From contig NZ_FQZT01000002.1 of the NCBI RefSeq assembly GCF_900142125.1, positions 1 to 64,000 on the forward strand: a stretch of DNA of 64,000 nucleotides, given 5' to 3'. The notes below the pieces were generated by a model, which was given only the letters and a program-made list of their open reading frames with translations, made no database searches and had not been told where the DNA came from. Of the stretch, positions 35,752-44,702 are shown piece by piece. This DNA is from Malonomonas rubra DSM 5091 (GTDB taxonomy: Bacteria > Desulfobacterota > Desulfuromonadia > Desulfuromonadales > Geopsychrobacteraceae). Numbering within the stretch: the first letter of the stretch is position 1; each line of letters opens with the position of its first letter. The translations under genes and the position numbers were made by a program.

Positions 35752-37188
35752 TTAGTTACGAGAAGATCTAACTTTATTGCGCAGGTAGCGACGAATGGTA
35801 TTGCGCGCTTTCGGGGTGATGGCCCATTCCAGCCACTTCGGCAGGACTTCGGGCTTTTCCGCCGTTTCGATAATAACCTGATCACCATCGAGCAGGCGGG
35901 TTTTAAGCTGACGGGTACGGCCATTGATCTGCCCGCGCCGGGCGTGCAGGCCGAGGGATTCGTGGATGTCAAAAGCAAAATCCAGCACGCTGCTGCCTTC
36001 CGGCAGAGTACGAATTTCACCGTGCGGGGTATAAACCTGGATCGTTGCCGAAGCAAGTTTCAGAGATTCAGTATCGAACGCCGATTCACCATCGACCAGC
36101 GATTTCATGAGGCTGCGAAAATTATCGTGGCGGAATTTGAAACCGGGGGCCAGCACACCGGAGTCGTTGAAACGGGCCAGCTTGCGGGTAGTAATCTCAA
36201 CACGCATCCGCTGTTGTCCTGCCTGCACTGTTGTTTTCAGAGCTTGGTAGCCGTGCGCAGAGGTCTGGTTCAGATGATCGCGTAGCTTTCCCGGTATCGG
36301 CGGGAAAAGCCCATGCAACAAGCCGAGGAAAATGTAGGCATCCATCATCCGGTCTACCTGCACTTCCAGCGTGTAAAGGGTTGCAAACCCTCGCCGCATC
36401 GCCTGAACGGCTGTAATCGAAAACGGACGCCAGCGATCTTTCAGCAGAACCGTTAACTTCTGCTGCTCGCAAGCACCCATTATTTTTGCCCGGGTTTTGC
36501 GCAGGAAATCGACGTTCTCTTTTTTCAGCTCGGCGATTCTTTCGTTGTATTTCTCTCCCCGCTTCGGATAAAGCAGGTTGTACGATAGAGATTCCAGCTC
36601 GGTAGCAACGTAGCCCATCCCCAGATGTTGCGCCAGGGGCACGTAGATTGTCCGCGTTTCTTCAGCGATCAGGCTCTGCTTATGCGGCGGCAGCGCATCG
36701 ATGGTCAACAGATTGTCCATCCGGTCCCAGAATTTCAGGCAAAGCACGCGGATATCGTCGATCGCCACCAGAATCGTCTTACGGTAGGTTTCTTTTTTCA
36801 GCTCCTCGCGAGATTTCACCTCGGAGGTCACTTTCGTCAAGCCATCGACGAGATGTGCAACTTCACTGCCGTATTTCTTTTCCACATCGGCCAAGGTCAC
36901 CGGGGTATCTTCGACAACATCGTGCAGCAGAGAAGCGATCACCGAGGAGAAATCCATCCAGTGACGGGCAGCCAGGTGGGTCACCCTTAACGGGTGAAAA
37001 ATATAAGGCTCGCCCGATTTACGGAACTGTCCCTGGTGGGAGCTGCGGGCATCGTTTAATGCCTGCTCGACCCGGTCAAGTTCATGATCCAGCTCGGTCT
37101 CAGAGAGACTGGCACCGTAATGGGTCACCAGCAACTCCATGATCTCGGTGATCATGCGTTGTTCAGTTTTGGCGTTGAAATCGCTCAT
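35752..37188 (-). CDS. RelA/SpoT-like HD protein with degraded synthetase region and TGS domain
   Basis: The 478-residue protein looks like a shortened RelA/SpoT enzyme. The (p)ppGpp hydrolase HD domain is well kept: FRKSGEPYIFHPLRVTHLA, ASLLHDVVEDTPVTLADVEK and the later DRMDNL. The region where the (p)ppGpp synthetase should be (about 240-360) keeps only traces, such as HGYQALKTTV and RVEITT, and lacks the DLxxxRV and QIRT-type catalytic motifs. A TGS domain follows (IQVYTPHGEIRTLPEGSSVL), with no ACT domain after it. It may be a hydrolase only or a regulatory relic. It is cotranscribed with the deacetylase gene. Confidence 0.82.
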   Translation of the reverse strand: MSDFNAKTEQRMITEIMELLVTHYGASLSETELDHELDRVEQALNDARSSHQGQFRKSGEPYIFHPLRVTHLAARHWMDFSSVIASLLHDVVEDTPVTLADVEKKYGSEVAHLVDGLTKVTSEVKSREELKKETYRKTILVAIDDIRVLCLKFWDRMDNLLTIDALPPHKQSLIAEETRTIYVPLAQHLGMGYVATELESLSYNLLYPKRGEKYNERIAELKKENVDFLRKTRAKIMGACEQQKLTVLLKDRWRPFSITAVQAMRRGFATLYTLEVQVDRMMDAYIFLGLLHGLFPPIPGKLRDHLNQTSAHGYQALKTTVQAGQQRMRVEITTRKLARFNDSGVLAPGFKFRHDNFRSLMKSLVDGESAFDTESLKLASATIQVYTPHGEIRTLPEGSSVLDFAFDIHESLGLHARRGQINGRTRQLKTRLLDGDQVIIETAEKPEVLPKWLEWAITPKARNTIRRYLRNKVRSSRN

Positions 37189-37213
37189 AAAATTGCGTGC
37201 TGCCAGCTTGTGA

Positions 37214-37561
37214 CTAACCCGGAGGCCAGGTCATATCCCGACCACCAAGCAAGTGGAAATGGATATGCCAAACTGCCTGTCCACCGCCTTCATTGCAGTT
37301 ATTGACGACACGAAAGCCGTCTTCAGCAAAACCAAGATCATGCGCCAGTTTACCGGCGACCTGGTAGATATGTCCGATCAGTTGATTGTCGGCTGTCGTC
37401 AGGTCAAGGGTGGTGCGAATGTGCTTGCGCGGCACAATAAGCAGGTGATGGGGAGCCTGGGGGTCAATATCCTCAAAAGCGATCAGCTGATCGTCCTCGT
37501 AGCGGATCGTTGCGGGAATCTCACCGGTCGAAATCTTACAGAAGATACAGTCACTTGCCAT
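37214..37561 (-). CDS. HIT-family nucleotide hydrolase (HinT-like)
   Basis: A 115-residue histidine-triad protein that hydrolyses phosphoramidates such as AMP-lysine. The N-terminus has the zinc-type CIFCKISTGEIPA, and the C-terminus has the catalytic triad HIHFHLLGGRDMTWPPG, with the middle histidine as nucleophile. Length and the W/P-rich end match HinT/PKCI-type members. GAAGGAG lies 8 bases before ATG. It precedes the RelA/SpoT-like gene by 25 bases in the same direction. Confidence 0.94.
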   Translation of the reverse strand: MASDCIFCKISTGEIPATIRYEDDQLIAFEDIDPQAPHHLLIVPRKHIRTTLDLTTADNQLIGHIYQVAGKLAHDLGFAEDGFRVVNNCNEGGGQAVWHIHFHLLGGRDMTWPPG

Positions 37562-37672
37562 AGCAGTCTCCTTCGTGGTGTAAATTCAGGCTGTGGAGTT
37601 GAAACGGAATATTAACAGACATCTGTCACACATCCTATCGCAAAAATTGACCCACCTCTATTCTGAGAATTA

Positions 37673-38449
37673 TCAATTTTTACCCGCTTTCTTCCGTTTT
37701 GCCCAATCGGTCTGCCGCTTCTGATCCCACCAGGTGGTATCAACCGGGGCACAAAGCGATTCACCAACAACAACAAAGGTCAGCGCCGGTCGTTTTTCTG
37801 GTTCGTTCAGATGAAAATAGTCGACGCCGTCACAGGTAGCGACAATGCTGTCGAGAGTCGCCAGTAGTACTTTTTCCTCCGGCAATCCAAGTCGGTAAAA
37901 AAGCGCTATCGGCACATCCGCCCCATACCCCTTGTGCAGCTTCGCGACCAGCTCTTCGAGCGGCATATTGTTCATGTAAATCAGCAACGAAACACCGCGG
38001 GCGGCCAACTCTTCGAGTTCAGGAGCCGAGGAACTTGCGCCCAGGGTTTTCGGCGATACGATTAATGCCCGGTTACAGACTGCAGGCAGATCGAAGGTCC
38101 GCTTTAGCCGCGCCGAAGCGACGTTGGCAACGCCGACGCCAGGAATGACTTCAGCCTTCTCGGCAAAATGGCAAACAATCCCCTGATAAGGCGAATAGAA
38201 TGTCAAATCACCCGGCACCAGAAAGGCGACAGAAGTCTTCTGCAACTGACTCTCGATCTGCTCCAGAAGTTGATGAAAACCGAAATCGAAAGGATCGAAC
38301 AGCTCCTTGCCCTGCAAAAAATCGGCAAAGGCGACATCGTAGGGTTCAGAATAATAGACCACACCACAGTCGCACAACGCTTCAGCCCCGTGCAAAGTCA
38401 ACATTTGCGGGTCTCCGGGCCCGGCACCTACAAAAAACAGCCTATTCAA
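37673..38449 (-). CDS. Tetrapyrrole (corrin/porphyrin) methylase-family enzyme
   Basis: This SAM-dependent methylase of the CobA/CbiF/DphB fold has 258 residues. Motifs are the N-terminal FFVGAGPGDPQMLTLHGAEA, the central FLVPGDLTFYSPYQGI and EVIPGVGVANVASARL, and later LLIYMNN. It most resembles cobalamin-pathway C-methyltransferases, with a basic tail (KRQTDWAKRKKAGKN). No other corrin genes are nearby, so the substrate cannot be named from context. A TTG start at 38449 is inferred from GGAG 5 bases upstream and overlap with the tlyA stop. Confidence 0.8.
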   Translation of the reverse strand: MNRLFFVGAGPGDPQMLTLHGAEALCDCGVVYYSEPYDVAFADFLQGKELFDPFDFGFHQLLEQIESQLQKTSVAFLVPGDLTFYSPYQGIVCHFAEKAEVIPGVGVANVASARLKRTFDLPAVCNRALIVSPKTLGASSSAPELEELAARGVSLLIYMNNMPLEELVAKLHKGYGADVPIALFYRLGLPEEKVLLATLDSIVATCDGVDYFHLNEPEKRPALTFVVVGESLCAPVDTTWWDQKRQTDWAKRKKAGKN

Positions 38450-39185
38450 CCGCTGCTCCTTTTTTCAGGTAAAGCAAAAACTCACGATTTCCCTTCGGCC
38501 CGAGAATCGGACTCTCTTCCACACCCGCAACTTTGCAGCCAAGCTCTATTGCCATCTGCTCGACCGAGGTGATGACCTGTTGATGCTGAAGCGGATCCTT
38601 GACCACCCCGCCCTTACCAACCTGCCCTTTGCCAACCTCAAACTGGGGCTTGATTAAGGCAATAATTTCAGCCTTGGCTGTCAGCAGCGGCAAGGTACTG
38701 GGAAGGACTTTTGCCAAAGATATAAAGGATGCATCGATCACGGCCAAACTTGGCTGTGGATCGAGGTTATCTGCCGTCAGCGAACGGATATTACAACGCT
38801 CCATGTTAACGACACGAGCATCTTCCCGCAATTTCCAGGCAAGCTGACCGTAGCCAACATCCACGGCATAAACCTTCGCCGCACCATTTTGCAGCAGGCA
38901 GTCGGTGAAACCACCTGTCGAAGCACCAACATCGATGGCAACCCGCTCAGAAACATCAAGCGGAAACACCTGTAAAGCTTTTTCCAGTTTCAAACCACCG
39001 CGGGAAACATATTTTATATCTTCGCCTTTCAGGCGGATATGGGCATCACGATCAACCTTGACACCAGCTTTATCGACGCGATGATCATCAACCACGACTT
39101 TGCCTGCCAGAATCAGCGCCCTAGCCCTTTCGCGCGAAATAACAAGGCCAAGTTCAACCAGAAGTTTGTCCAGTCTTTCTTTCAT
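38442..39185 (-). CDS. tlyA: TlyA-family rRNA 2'-O-methyltransferase
   Basis: A 247-residue protein with an N-terminal S4 RNA-binding domain (RLDKLLVELGLVISRERARA) and an FtsJ/RrmJ-type methyltransferase domain starting at VAIDVGASTGGFTDCLLQNG (SAM motif I). The catalytic lysines and acids are in KVYAVDVGYGQLAWKLR and ALIKPQFEVGKG. TlyA methylates ribose positions in 16S and/or 23S rRNA in other bacteria; haemolysin names for this family are historical. It overlaps the downstream methylase-family gene by 8 bases. Confidence 0.92.
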   Translation of the reverse strand: MKERLDKLLVELGLVISRERARALILAGKVVVDDHRVDKAGVKVDRDAHIRLKGEDIKYVSRGGLKLEKALQVFPLDVSERVAIDVGASTGGFTDCLLQNGAAKVYAVDVGYGQLAWKLREDARVVNMERCNIRSLTADNLDPQPSLAVIDASFISLAKVLPSTLPLLTAKAEIIALIKPQFEVGKGQVGKGGVVKDPLQHQQVITSVEQMAIELGCKVAGVEESPILGPKGNREFLLYLKKGAAVE

Positions 39186-39247
39186 TTATTCCTGTTCCAC
39201 ATTTTTTCGGCTGACTTTAGCACGCCTTTTTTGTCGCTACAAAAGAT

Positions 39248-39273
39248 AAAAAAAGGGAGGCTGAATGCCCCCC
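39248..39273 (-). terminator. Terminator after the HDOD gene
   Basis: Minus strand GGGGGGC and GCCTCCC pair with one mismatch around a 5-base loop, followed by seven T. It lies 23 bases after the HDOD stop codon and ahead of tlyA. Confidence 0.7.
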
Positions 39274-39295
39274 TTCGGTTCGCGTCATGTCTGTT

Positions 39296-40159
39296 TTAGC
39301 CGACAAAAGATTCCCTGTTTTCAGTAAATATTTCATCAATCTCGTTGATCGCCTCAGCGACATCATCGGCTCCCAACTCCAATGCTACAGCACCGGGACA
39401 ACCAGCAACATCGATCGACTCGTCAGGTTCGCGCTGCCCGATACCCAGTTTACGGCAGATGAAATCTGACAGATTGACTGTTGCCGTCAGCCGGAAAAGA
39501 TCCCGACTACCCTCTTCTTCCTCTTCAACCGGTATTTTCAAGTCGTCGTGATGCAAAGTCGTCATCACTAGTGAACGGTTAAAATTCCATTTATCGAGGA
39601 CAGCAGCACCGACAACGGCATGAGCGTAGGGAAAATAATTCCCCTCCAACTGGCGATAACTACCTTCGCCTGTATAGACCGCTTCGACCAGTGCGCGATA
39701 AGCCTCGCCATTGCTGTAGTTCATAATTACTTTGCCGAGATGACGGAACAGGCCCGCGAGAAAAGCTTCTTCAGGATCGGCACTGGAAAATTTACGCGCC
39801 AGAACGCGGCAACCGATGGCACAGCCGATAGAGTCCTCCCAGAGCATCTTTTCCAGCAGGCCGTAAGATTTATTCATTCCCTCAAGGCTAGCTGCCAGAA
39901 CCAGACTGCGCAGGGTCCGCTCACCAACGATGGCAATTGCATGATCCAAGGTTTTGATTTGGCGCGACATACTGTAAAAGGCAGAGTTTGCAACTTTCAG
40001 CAGGCGAGCCGAAACAGCCGGATCACTGGAGATCGCATCCCCCAGTTTTTTATAATCAGCAAATTCATCACCCAGCAATTCCAGGACCTTGGTCGCGACT
40101 GCTGGCACCGGTGGCAAATCACCGATGGTTCGGACTACAGTTTGAAAATCGACGGACAT
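39296..40159 (-). CDS. HDOD-domain signalling protein
   Basis: A 287-residue protein consisting of one HDOD domain (about 12-215), an HD-like fold without the catalytic metal ligands. The conserved beginning is LPPVPAVATKVLELLGDEFA, with SDPAVSARLLKVANSAFYSM and KTLDHAIAIVGERTLRSLVL following. HDOD proteins are common in deltaproteobacteria and usually act in signal transduction, often linked to cyclic-di-GMP or stress. There is no attached receiver, GGDEF or kinase domain. It is a single gene with its own terminator. Confidence 0.92.
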   Translation of the reverse strand: MSVDFQTVVRTIGDLPPVPAVATKVLELLGDEFADYKKLGDAISSDPAVSARLLKVANSAFYSMSRQIKTLDHAIAIVGERTLRSLVLAASLEGMNKSYGLLEKMLWEDSIGCAIGCRVLARKFSSADPEEAFLAGLFRHLGKVIMNYSNGEAYRALVEAVYTGEGSYRQLEGNYFPYAHAVVGAAVLDKWNFNRSLVMTTLHHDDLKIPVEEEEEGSRDLFRLTATVNLSDFICRKLGIGQREPDESIDVAGCPGAVALELGADDVAEAINEIDEIFTENRESFVG

Positions 40160-40233
40160 CTGTTGCTCCCTGAGATTAATAATATTTTATCTGACTGATT
40201 ATAGCAGAATAGAACGTCATCGGAAGCAAAAAA

Positions 40234-41016
40234 TCAATCTCCATTTATCATCCGCCCAAAGAGGGAATTTTCACCCTTCTGATCTCCTCCCCCTGAAGGC
40301 GCATGAGTCAGAATCCGATCAGCTAATCGACTAAAGGGCAAACTCTGCAGCCAGACACGCCCCGTGCCTCGCAGAGTCGTCAGGAACAACCCCTCACCGC
40401 CGAAAAACATGCTCTTCAAACTTCCAGCACGTTCAATATCATATTCTATCCCCGGCTCAAAAGCGACCAAGCAACCGGTATCGATACGCAGCACTTCATC
40501 ATTCATCTGCTTCTCGATTATAGTGCCACAGGCGTGGACGAACGCCATGCCGTCCCCCTGCAGACGCTGCAGCACAAATCCTTCGCCGCCGAAAAAGCCC
40601 GCTCCCAGTCGCTTCTGAAAAGCGATACCGATGCGTGTTCCAAGTGCCGCGCAAAGAAAAGAATCTTTTTGGCAGAGGATTTCGTTCCCAGCGATCTGGG
40701 CCAGGTCGAGAGGAATAATCTTGCCAGGATAAGGAGCAGCAAAGGCGACGTGTTGCTTGCCCTTTGCTGCATTACTGAAATGGGTCATAAAAATCGATTC
40801 GCCAGTCAGAGCGCGCTTTCCGGCGCCAAGCAATTTCCCGAAAATGCCCTGGTCAGGCACTGAGCCATCGCCCATTTTAGCTTCAAACGCGATTCCCTGT
40901 TCCATGTATGTCATGGCACCTGCTTCAGCAACCACAGCCTCACCCGGGTCAAGTTCAACCTCGACCATCTGCATATCATCACCGATGATTTTATAATCAA
41001 CTTCGTGACATCTCAT
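40234..41016 (-). CDS. AIM24-family (TIGR00266-like) protein
   Basis: The 260-residue protein belongs to the AIM24/DUF124 family, a double beta-barrel fold. Landmarks are [20 protein letters not shown] at the start, [20 protein letters not shown] in the middle and [20 protein letters not shown] near the end. Function in bacteria is not established; the yeast relative is mitochondrial. The ATG at 41016 is chosen because GGAGGT stands just upstream. No operon partner is evident; lipB follows upstream with a 58-base gap. Confidence 0.9.
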   Translation of the reverse strand: MRCHEVDYKIIGDDMQMVEVELDPGEAVVAEAGAMTYMEQGIAFEAKMGDGSVPDQGIFGKLLGAGKRALTGESIFMTHFSNAAKGKQHVAFAAPYPGKIIPLDLAQIAGNEILCQKDSFLCAALGTRIGIAFQKRLGAGFFGGEGFVLQRLQGDGMAFVHACGTIIEKQMNDEVLRIDTGCLVAFEPGIEYDIERAGSLKSMFFGGEGLFLTTLRGTGRVWLQSLPFSRLADRILTHAPSGGGDQKGENSLFGRMINGD

Positions 41017-41073
41017 TGACCACCTCCACTCTCTTTCCACACAAAAAACTGTACTATCAGCTCAGAGTTCAGT

Positions 41074-41736
41074 CTAGCAGGCTTTCTGCCGGTATGCGAA
41101 AATGCGCAAAAAATGTTGACAAAAACATTCACCAAGCTCTTTCAAATCAACCTGTTCACCAAGTTCACTACTGACCGAAGTCACCTGTTCATCAGGGCGA
41201 CCGCAGGGAACGATCATATGAAAAGTCTGCAGGTCGTTGTTGACGTTCAAAGCGATACCGTGACAGGACACCCATTTTTTCACAGCGATACCGAAACTGC
41301 AGATTTTTCTGCCGTTCACCCAGACGCCCGGCTCTCCTTCTTTCAGGTTGCCTTCCAGACCATAATCGGCCAGTAAAGCAATCACCGCATTGAGCAAGCC
41401 ATCGGCGAACCAGCGCAAATCCTTCCGCTTCAAAGCGACAATCGGGTAGGCAACCAGTTGTCCTGGTTCGTGAGCCGTCGCCAAGCCACCCCGGTTGATA
41501 TTTCGCAAAGCGATCCCGGACTCTGAAAACTCATCCACGCTGACGCGCAAATCATCACCGCTGGCACGCCTGCCCAATGTCACAACCGGCGGGTGTTCGA
41601 CAAGCACGAGGGTATCATCACCTTCTCCCTGAAGGCGCTTTTCAACCAGCTGCTGCTGACGGTGAAAAGACTCTTCGTAATCGAGCAAACCCCAATCAGC
41701 GATAACGATATCTGTCAGTGGAATTTCTTTAGCCAT
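41074..41736 (-). CDS. lipB: Lipoyl(octanoyl) transferase LipB
   Basis: LipB transfers octanoate from acyl carrier protein to lipoate-dependent proteins. Diagnostic segments are LVLVEHPPVVTLGRRAS, INRGGLATAHEPGQLVAYPI (substrate pocket), the lysine-bearing GVWVNGRKICSFGIAVKKWV and HGIALNVNNDLQTFHMIVPC with the catalytic cysteine. The ATG at 41736 is preferred, as a TTG five codons earlier has no advantage and GGGG precedes the ATG. The 220-residue size is normal. It lies just downstream of tRNA-Val. Confidence 0.94.
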   Translation of the reverse strand: MAKEIPLTDIVIADWGLLDYEESFHRQQQLVEKRLQGEGDDTLVLVEHPPVVTLGRRASGDDLRVSVDEFSESGIALRNINRGGLATAHEPGQLVAYPIVALKRKDLRWFADGLLNAVIALLADYGLEGNLKEGEPGVWVNGRKICSFGIAVKKWVSCHGIALNVNNDLQTFHMIVPCGRPDEQVTSVSSELGEQVDLKELGECFCQHFLRIFAYRQKAC

Positions 41737-41753
41737 GCAATAACCCCGCAACT

Positions 41754-41787
41754 AAAACAGGGAGTTACACAAGCGTGCAACTCCCTG
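41754..41787 (-). terminator. Terminator after tRNA-Val(CAC)
   Basis: CAGGGAGTT and AACTCCCTG pair around a short internal loop and an inner CAC/GTG, with TTTT following on the minus strand. It lies 8 bases after the tRNA 3' end and just ahead of lipB. Confidence 0.75.
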
Positions 41788-41794
41788 ATATTCT

Positions 41795-41869
41795 TGGTGG
41801 GCGCAGCTGGGATTGAACCAGCGACCCTTCGCGTGTGAGGCGAATGCTCTCCCGCTGAGCTATGCGCCC
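41795..41869 (-). tRNA. tRNA-Val (anticodon CAC)
   Basis: Minus strand: acceptor GGGCGCA pairs TGCGCCC, the D arm contains AGCTCAGCGGGAGAGC, the anticodon stem-loop is TTCGC-CTCACAC-GCGAA and the T loop is TTCAATC. CCA is encoded. The anticodon CAC reads GUG valine codons. Confidence 0.95.
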
Positions 41870-41880
41870 GGGTGGAAATT

Positions 41881-41910
41881 TTTATAGCAACAATCAGTAG
41901 AAACTGTCAA
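41881..41910 (-). promoter_or_regulatory. Promoter of tRNA-Val(CAC)
   Basis: Minus strand TTGACA (41910-41905) and TATAAA (41886-41881) with an 18-base spacer, ending 12 bases before the tRNA 5' end. Transcription would start at or just ahead of the mature 5' end. Confidence 0.7.
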
Positions 41911-41940
41911 CCAAGGATTCTACTGTTTCGCAACTCAGTC

Positions 41941-42486
41941 TCACTTTCCAGCCGGCAAATAGATTTTACAGGCAAGCCGATAGCCGGGCTCCGTTACCAT
42001 CGCTTTATCAAGAATCGATTCGATGGCATAGGGCTCTTTCCCCTCGACCACCCCAGTCAAGTTCACCAGTGCGTCGGCATCCCAGAGGATACGAAATTCA
42101 GGCGAATCAACCCCATTGGGGGTGTGGTGGTTGGCAACCAGTTCACAGACAACGTCGATCAGGCTTTCATCTGCTCCAACATCCGCCAGCAACATTCGCG
42201 CAACCGGGGGCCCTTCTATCTCCTGTGACTTACCATCGCAGCGTCCATATTTGCGCTCAGCTTCGGGTATCCCGATATCGTGCAACAACCCGGCACAAAT
42301 AGCGATAACCGGATCGGCGTCGATATACTGCAGCAAGTCGATGACATGTCCAGTGACATCCTGCGCGTGAGTGATGCGTCGGATATCCGTGCCGAAGTAG
42401 GTCTCCATCACTTGCCGTACCTGCTGCAGAAAATGTTTCTGCTCAGCATCTAGCTGTAAAATTTCCGGCAGTTGATCCAACATCAT
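41941..42486 (-). CDS. HD-domain phosphohydrolase
   Basis: A 181-residue protein with a single HD domain. The metal ligands are in TGHVIDLLQ...AICAGLLHDIGIPEAERKYG, and LVANHHTPNG with a further histidine pair follows. Related stand-alone HD proteins hydrolyse nucleotides or cyclic nucleotides, but the substrate cannot be read from this sequence. It starts 13 bases after the thioesterase gene on the same strand, so the two are probably cotranscribed. Confidence 0.85.
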   Translation of the reverse strand: MMLDQLPEILQLDAEQKHFLQQVRQVMETYFGTDIRRITHAQDVTGHVIDLLQYIDADPVIAICAGLLHDIGIPEAERKYGRCDGKSQEIEGPPVARMLLADVGADESLIDVVCELVANHHTPNGVDSPEFRILWDADALVNLTGVVEGKEPYAIESILDKAMVTEPGYRLACKIYLPAGK

Positions 42487-42498
42487 TCCTCCCGTTTA

Positions 42499-42915
42499 TC
42501 AATCGAGGACAAAAACCTTTGCGGTTGCTTCTGCATGCAGAGTTCCATCTATTTTCAATTGCGATTTGGCCAGCCAGACTTTTCGACTGCTGTTAAGCAG
42601 TTCACCCGTCACTTCAACCTCGGCTCCGACCGGAACTGGCTTACGGTAACGCACCTGCAATTCCGCCGTGACAAGCTGCTCCGCTTTTGCCATACAGGCA
42701 TAAATACAGGCCTCATCCAGCAATGCTGCAACCACACCGCCATGGATGACATCCTGCCAGCCCTGAAAGTCCCCCTGCATCTGCAATGTCGCTGAACTGC
42801 TGCAACTTTGTTTATCAGTAATGAACTCCGCTTTGAGACCAATGGGATTTTGCTGCCCGCAAACGAAGCAGGCAGAATCACGTTCGACCTTGTTCGGCTC
42901 ACTGCCGCTCATCAA
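42499..42915 (-). CDS. PaaI-family hotdog thioesterase
   Basis: A 138-residue hotdog-fold protein. The family signature is GGVVAALLDEACIYACM, preceded by the loop LQMQGDFQGWQDVIHGG and by an N-terminal CFVCGQQNPIGLKAEFITD. The last of these marks the subgroup with an extra cysteine pair. Such enzymes hydrolyse acyl-CoA thioesters. It lies between tRNA-Arg and the HD gene and could be transcribed with the latter. Substrate is not predictable from sequence alone. Confidence 0.87.
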   Translation of the reverse strand: MMSGSEPNKVERDSACFVCGQQNPIGLKAEFITDKQSCSSSATLQMQGDFQGWQDVIHGGVVAALLDEACIYACMAKAEQLVTAELQVRYRKPVPVGAEVEVTGELLNSSRKVWLAKSQLKIDGTLHAEATAKVFVLD

Positions 42916-42949
42916 TTCCGCAAACTGTCAAATTCATTATTTTTCTCCG

Positions 42950-42983
42950 CTAAAAAGAAAATGGGCTGCAAACGCAGCCCATT
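42950..42983 (-). terminator. Terminator after tRNA-Arg
   Basis: AATGGGCTGC and GCAGCCCATT form a perfect 10-bp stem with a 4-base loop, followed on the minus strand by TTCTTTTT. It begins 11 bases after the tRNA 3' end. Confidence 0.85.
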
Positions 42984-42993
42984 ATTTTCGATA

Positions 42994-43070
42994 TGGCGAC
43001 CCCGGGAGGATTTGAACCCCCGACCGTCACCTTAGGAGGGTGCTGCTCTATCCAGCTGAGCTACGGGGCC
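42994..43070 (-). tRNA. tRNA-Arg (anticodon CCT)
   Basis: Minus strand: acceptor GGCCCCG pairs CGGGGTC with one G-T pair. The D arm is GCTCAGCTGGATAGAGC, the anticodon loop is CTCCTAA (anticodon CCT) on a stem with four good pairs, the T arm is GGGGG-TTCAAAT-CCTCC and CCA is encoded. It reads AGG arginine codons. Confidence 0.93.
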
Positions 43071-43079
43071 ATCGGCACG

Positions 43080-43108
43080 CTTATACCGTAGCGCGAAAGC
43101 TTTTTCAA
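43080..43108 (-). promoter_or_regulatory. Promoter of tRNA-Arg(CCT)
   Basis: Minus strand TTGAAA (43108-43103), 17-base spacer, TATAAG (43085-43080), 10 bases before the tRNA 5' end. Confidence 0.65.
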
Positions 43109-43129
43109 GTAGTTGTCGTCCGTTAAAGG

Positions 43130-43645
43130 CTAAAACTTCAGCAAGCTGTAAACCTTGCCTTCAGGCAGCTTGCTACGACCTTCCAGAAATTCCAGCTCCG
43201 CCATAAAAGCACACTCGTGGATCTCCGCCCCAAACTGCTCCACCAGATCGACGACGGCCGCCATGGTACCGCCGGTCGCCAGCAGATCGTCGGCGATAAT
43301 CACTTTGTCGCCTTTTTTGAAAGCATCTTCGTGAATCTCCAGAGTATCGGTACCGTATTCCAGTTCGTAGCTGATGCTACGCGTTTTATACGGCAGTTTG
43401 CCCGGTTTGCGCACCAGTGTAATACCGGTGCCGAGCTTGTATGCCAGCGCTGAACCGAGAATAAATCCGCGCGCTTCAATGCCGACGATCTGATCGATTT
43501 TTTCACCGACATAACGGTGTGCCAGCAGGTCAACCATCCGGTGAAAGCTTTTGGCATCCGCCAAAAGGGTCGTGATGTCCTTGAAAACAATGCCTTTTTT
43601 TGGAAAATCGGGAATGTTGCGAATAATGTCTTTAAGCTGATCCAT
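43130..43645 (-). CDS. apt: Adenine phosphoribosyltransferase
   Basis: Apt converts adenine and PRPP to AMP in purine salvage. The 171-residue protein has the N-terminal [20 protein letters not shown], the hood/loop region [20 protein letters not shown], the flexible loop with [20 protein letters not shown] and the PRPP-binding motif [26 protein letters not shown] lies 6 bases before ATG. It is the last gene of the surE-rpoS run, 14 bases after rpoS. Confidence 0.96.
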   Translation of the reverse strand: MDQLKDIIRNIPDFPKKGIVFKDITTLLADAKSFHRMVDLLAHRYVGEKIDQIVGIEARGFILGSALAYKLGTGITLVRKPGKLPYKTRSISYELEYGTDTLEIHEDAFKKGDKVIIADDLLATGGTMAAVVDLVEQFGAEIHECAFMAELEFLEGRSKLPEGKVYSLLKF

Positions 43646-43659
43646 TTTATCTCCTCGGG

Positions 43660-44637
43660 TTACGAATCAACATCTTCGTTGAGCACTCGTTCTTCCAGGG
43701 TTTTACGCAGTTTGGCCAGACTCTTTGCTTCAATCTGGCGGATACGTTCGCGGGTAACACCAAACTGCTGACCGATGGTATCGAGGGTTTGCGGCTCTCG
43801 GTCATTCAGGCCGAAACGCAGAGCGAGAATCTCTTTTTCATTCTCACTTAACTCATCCATCCATTCAAGCACATGTGCGAACCGGTCCAGATCTTCAATC
43901 ATACTGCCGGGATCGATCACATTTTTATCTTCAATGGTATCGATAAGGCTGTAATCGTTATTGTCCCCCATCGGGTGTTCAATGGAGTAGGTTTTTTTCA
44001 GCAGGATCATCATCCGCCGCACATAGGCCGGATCACTATCCATCGCCTCGGCTATTTCCTCGATGCTCGGATCACGTTTGAGGCGCTGCACCATTTCGCG
44101 ACTGACTTTAACCAGGCGATTGATATCATCGGCAACATGAACCGGCAAACGGATGGTCCGACTCTGATTCACCAGCGCCCGCTCAATCGATTGACGCACC
44201 CACCAAGTTGCGTAGGTGGAGAAACGGCAGCCCTTACTGATCTTGAACTTCTCAACCGCCTTGATCAGACCCATGTTGCCCTCTTCGATCAGGTCAAGAA
44301 ACGGCAATCCACGGTTCATGTAGCGCTTGGCAATTTTGACGACCAGCCGCAGGTTCGATTCGATCATCCGCGCCCTTGCAGCTTCATCCCCTTCCGCAAT
44401 CAGTCCCGCCAACTCTCGTTCGTCCTCTGCGGTCAGCAACTTGCTTTTCTGAATCTCTTTCAGGTAAAGCTTAATCGCGTCAGCAGCGACATATTCTTCT
44501 TCATATTTAGCGGTTTTTTTTCGAGAACCGGACTTCTTTTCCACTTCTGCATCCGGTTCGACAACCGAAAAGCCTTCCAGCTCTTTATCGTCATCGTTGG
44601 CTCTGTTATGGCCGAAATCGGAATTTTCATCGTCCAT
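43660..44637 (-). CDS. rpoS: RNA polymerase sigma factor RpoS
   Basis: RpoS is the stationary-phase and general-stress sigma factor. After an acidic N-terminus (1-55) come region 1.2 ([20 protein letters not shown]), region 2 with the RNA-polymerase and -10 contacts ([20 protein letters not shown], then [20 protein letters not shown]), region 3 and region 4 with the -35 helix-turn-helix ([20 protein letters not shown]). The ATG at 44637 is chosen because GGGGGAGG stands 6 bases upstream; an upstream start at 44652 is less likely. The surE-pcm-nlpD-rpoS gene order supports RpoS rather than another sigma-70 member. Confidence 0.93.
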   Translation of the reverse strand: MDDENSDFGHNRANDDDKELEGFSVVEPDAEVEKKSGSRKKTAKYEEEYVAADAIKLYLKEIQKSKLLTAEDERELAGLIAEGDEAARARMIESNLRLVVKIAKRYMNRGLPFLDLIEEGNMGLIKAVEKFKISKGCRFSTYATWWVRQSIERALVNQSRTIRLPVHVADDINRLVKVSREMVQRLKRDPSIEEIAEAMDSDPAYVRRMMILLKKTYSIEHPMGDNNDYSLIDTIEDKNVIDPGSMIEDLDRFAHVLEWMDELSENEKEILALRFGLNDREPQTLDTIGQQFGVTRERIRQIEAKSLAKLRKTLEERVLNEDVDS

Positions 44638-44702
44638 TCTGACCTCCCCCAAAAATGAATAACATCAATGTGTTAAGTGGCAGTCTAGGTGACGTTTAGA
44701 GC

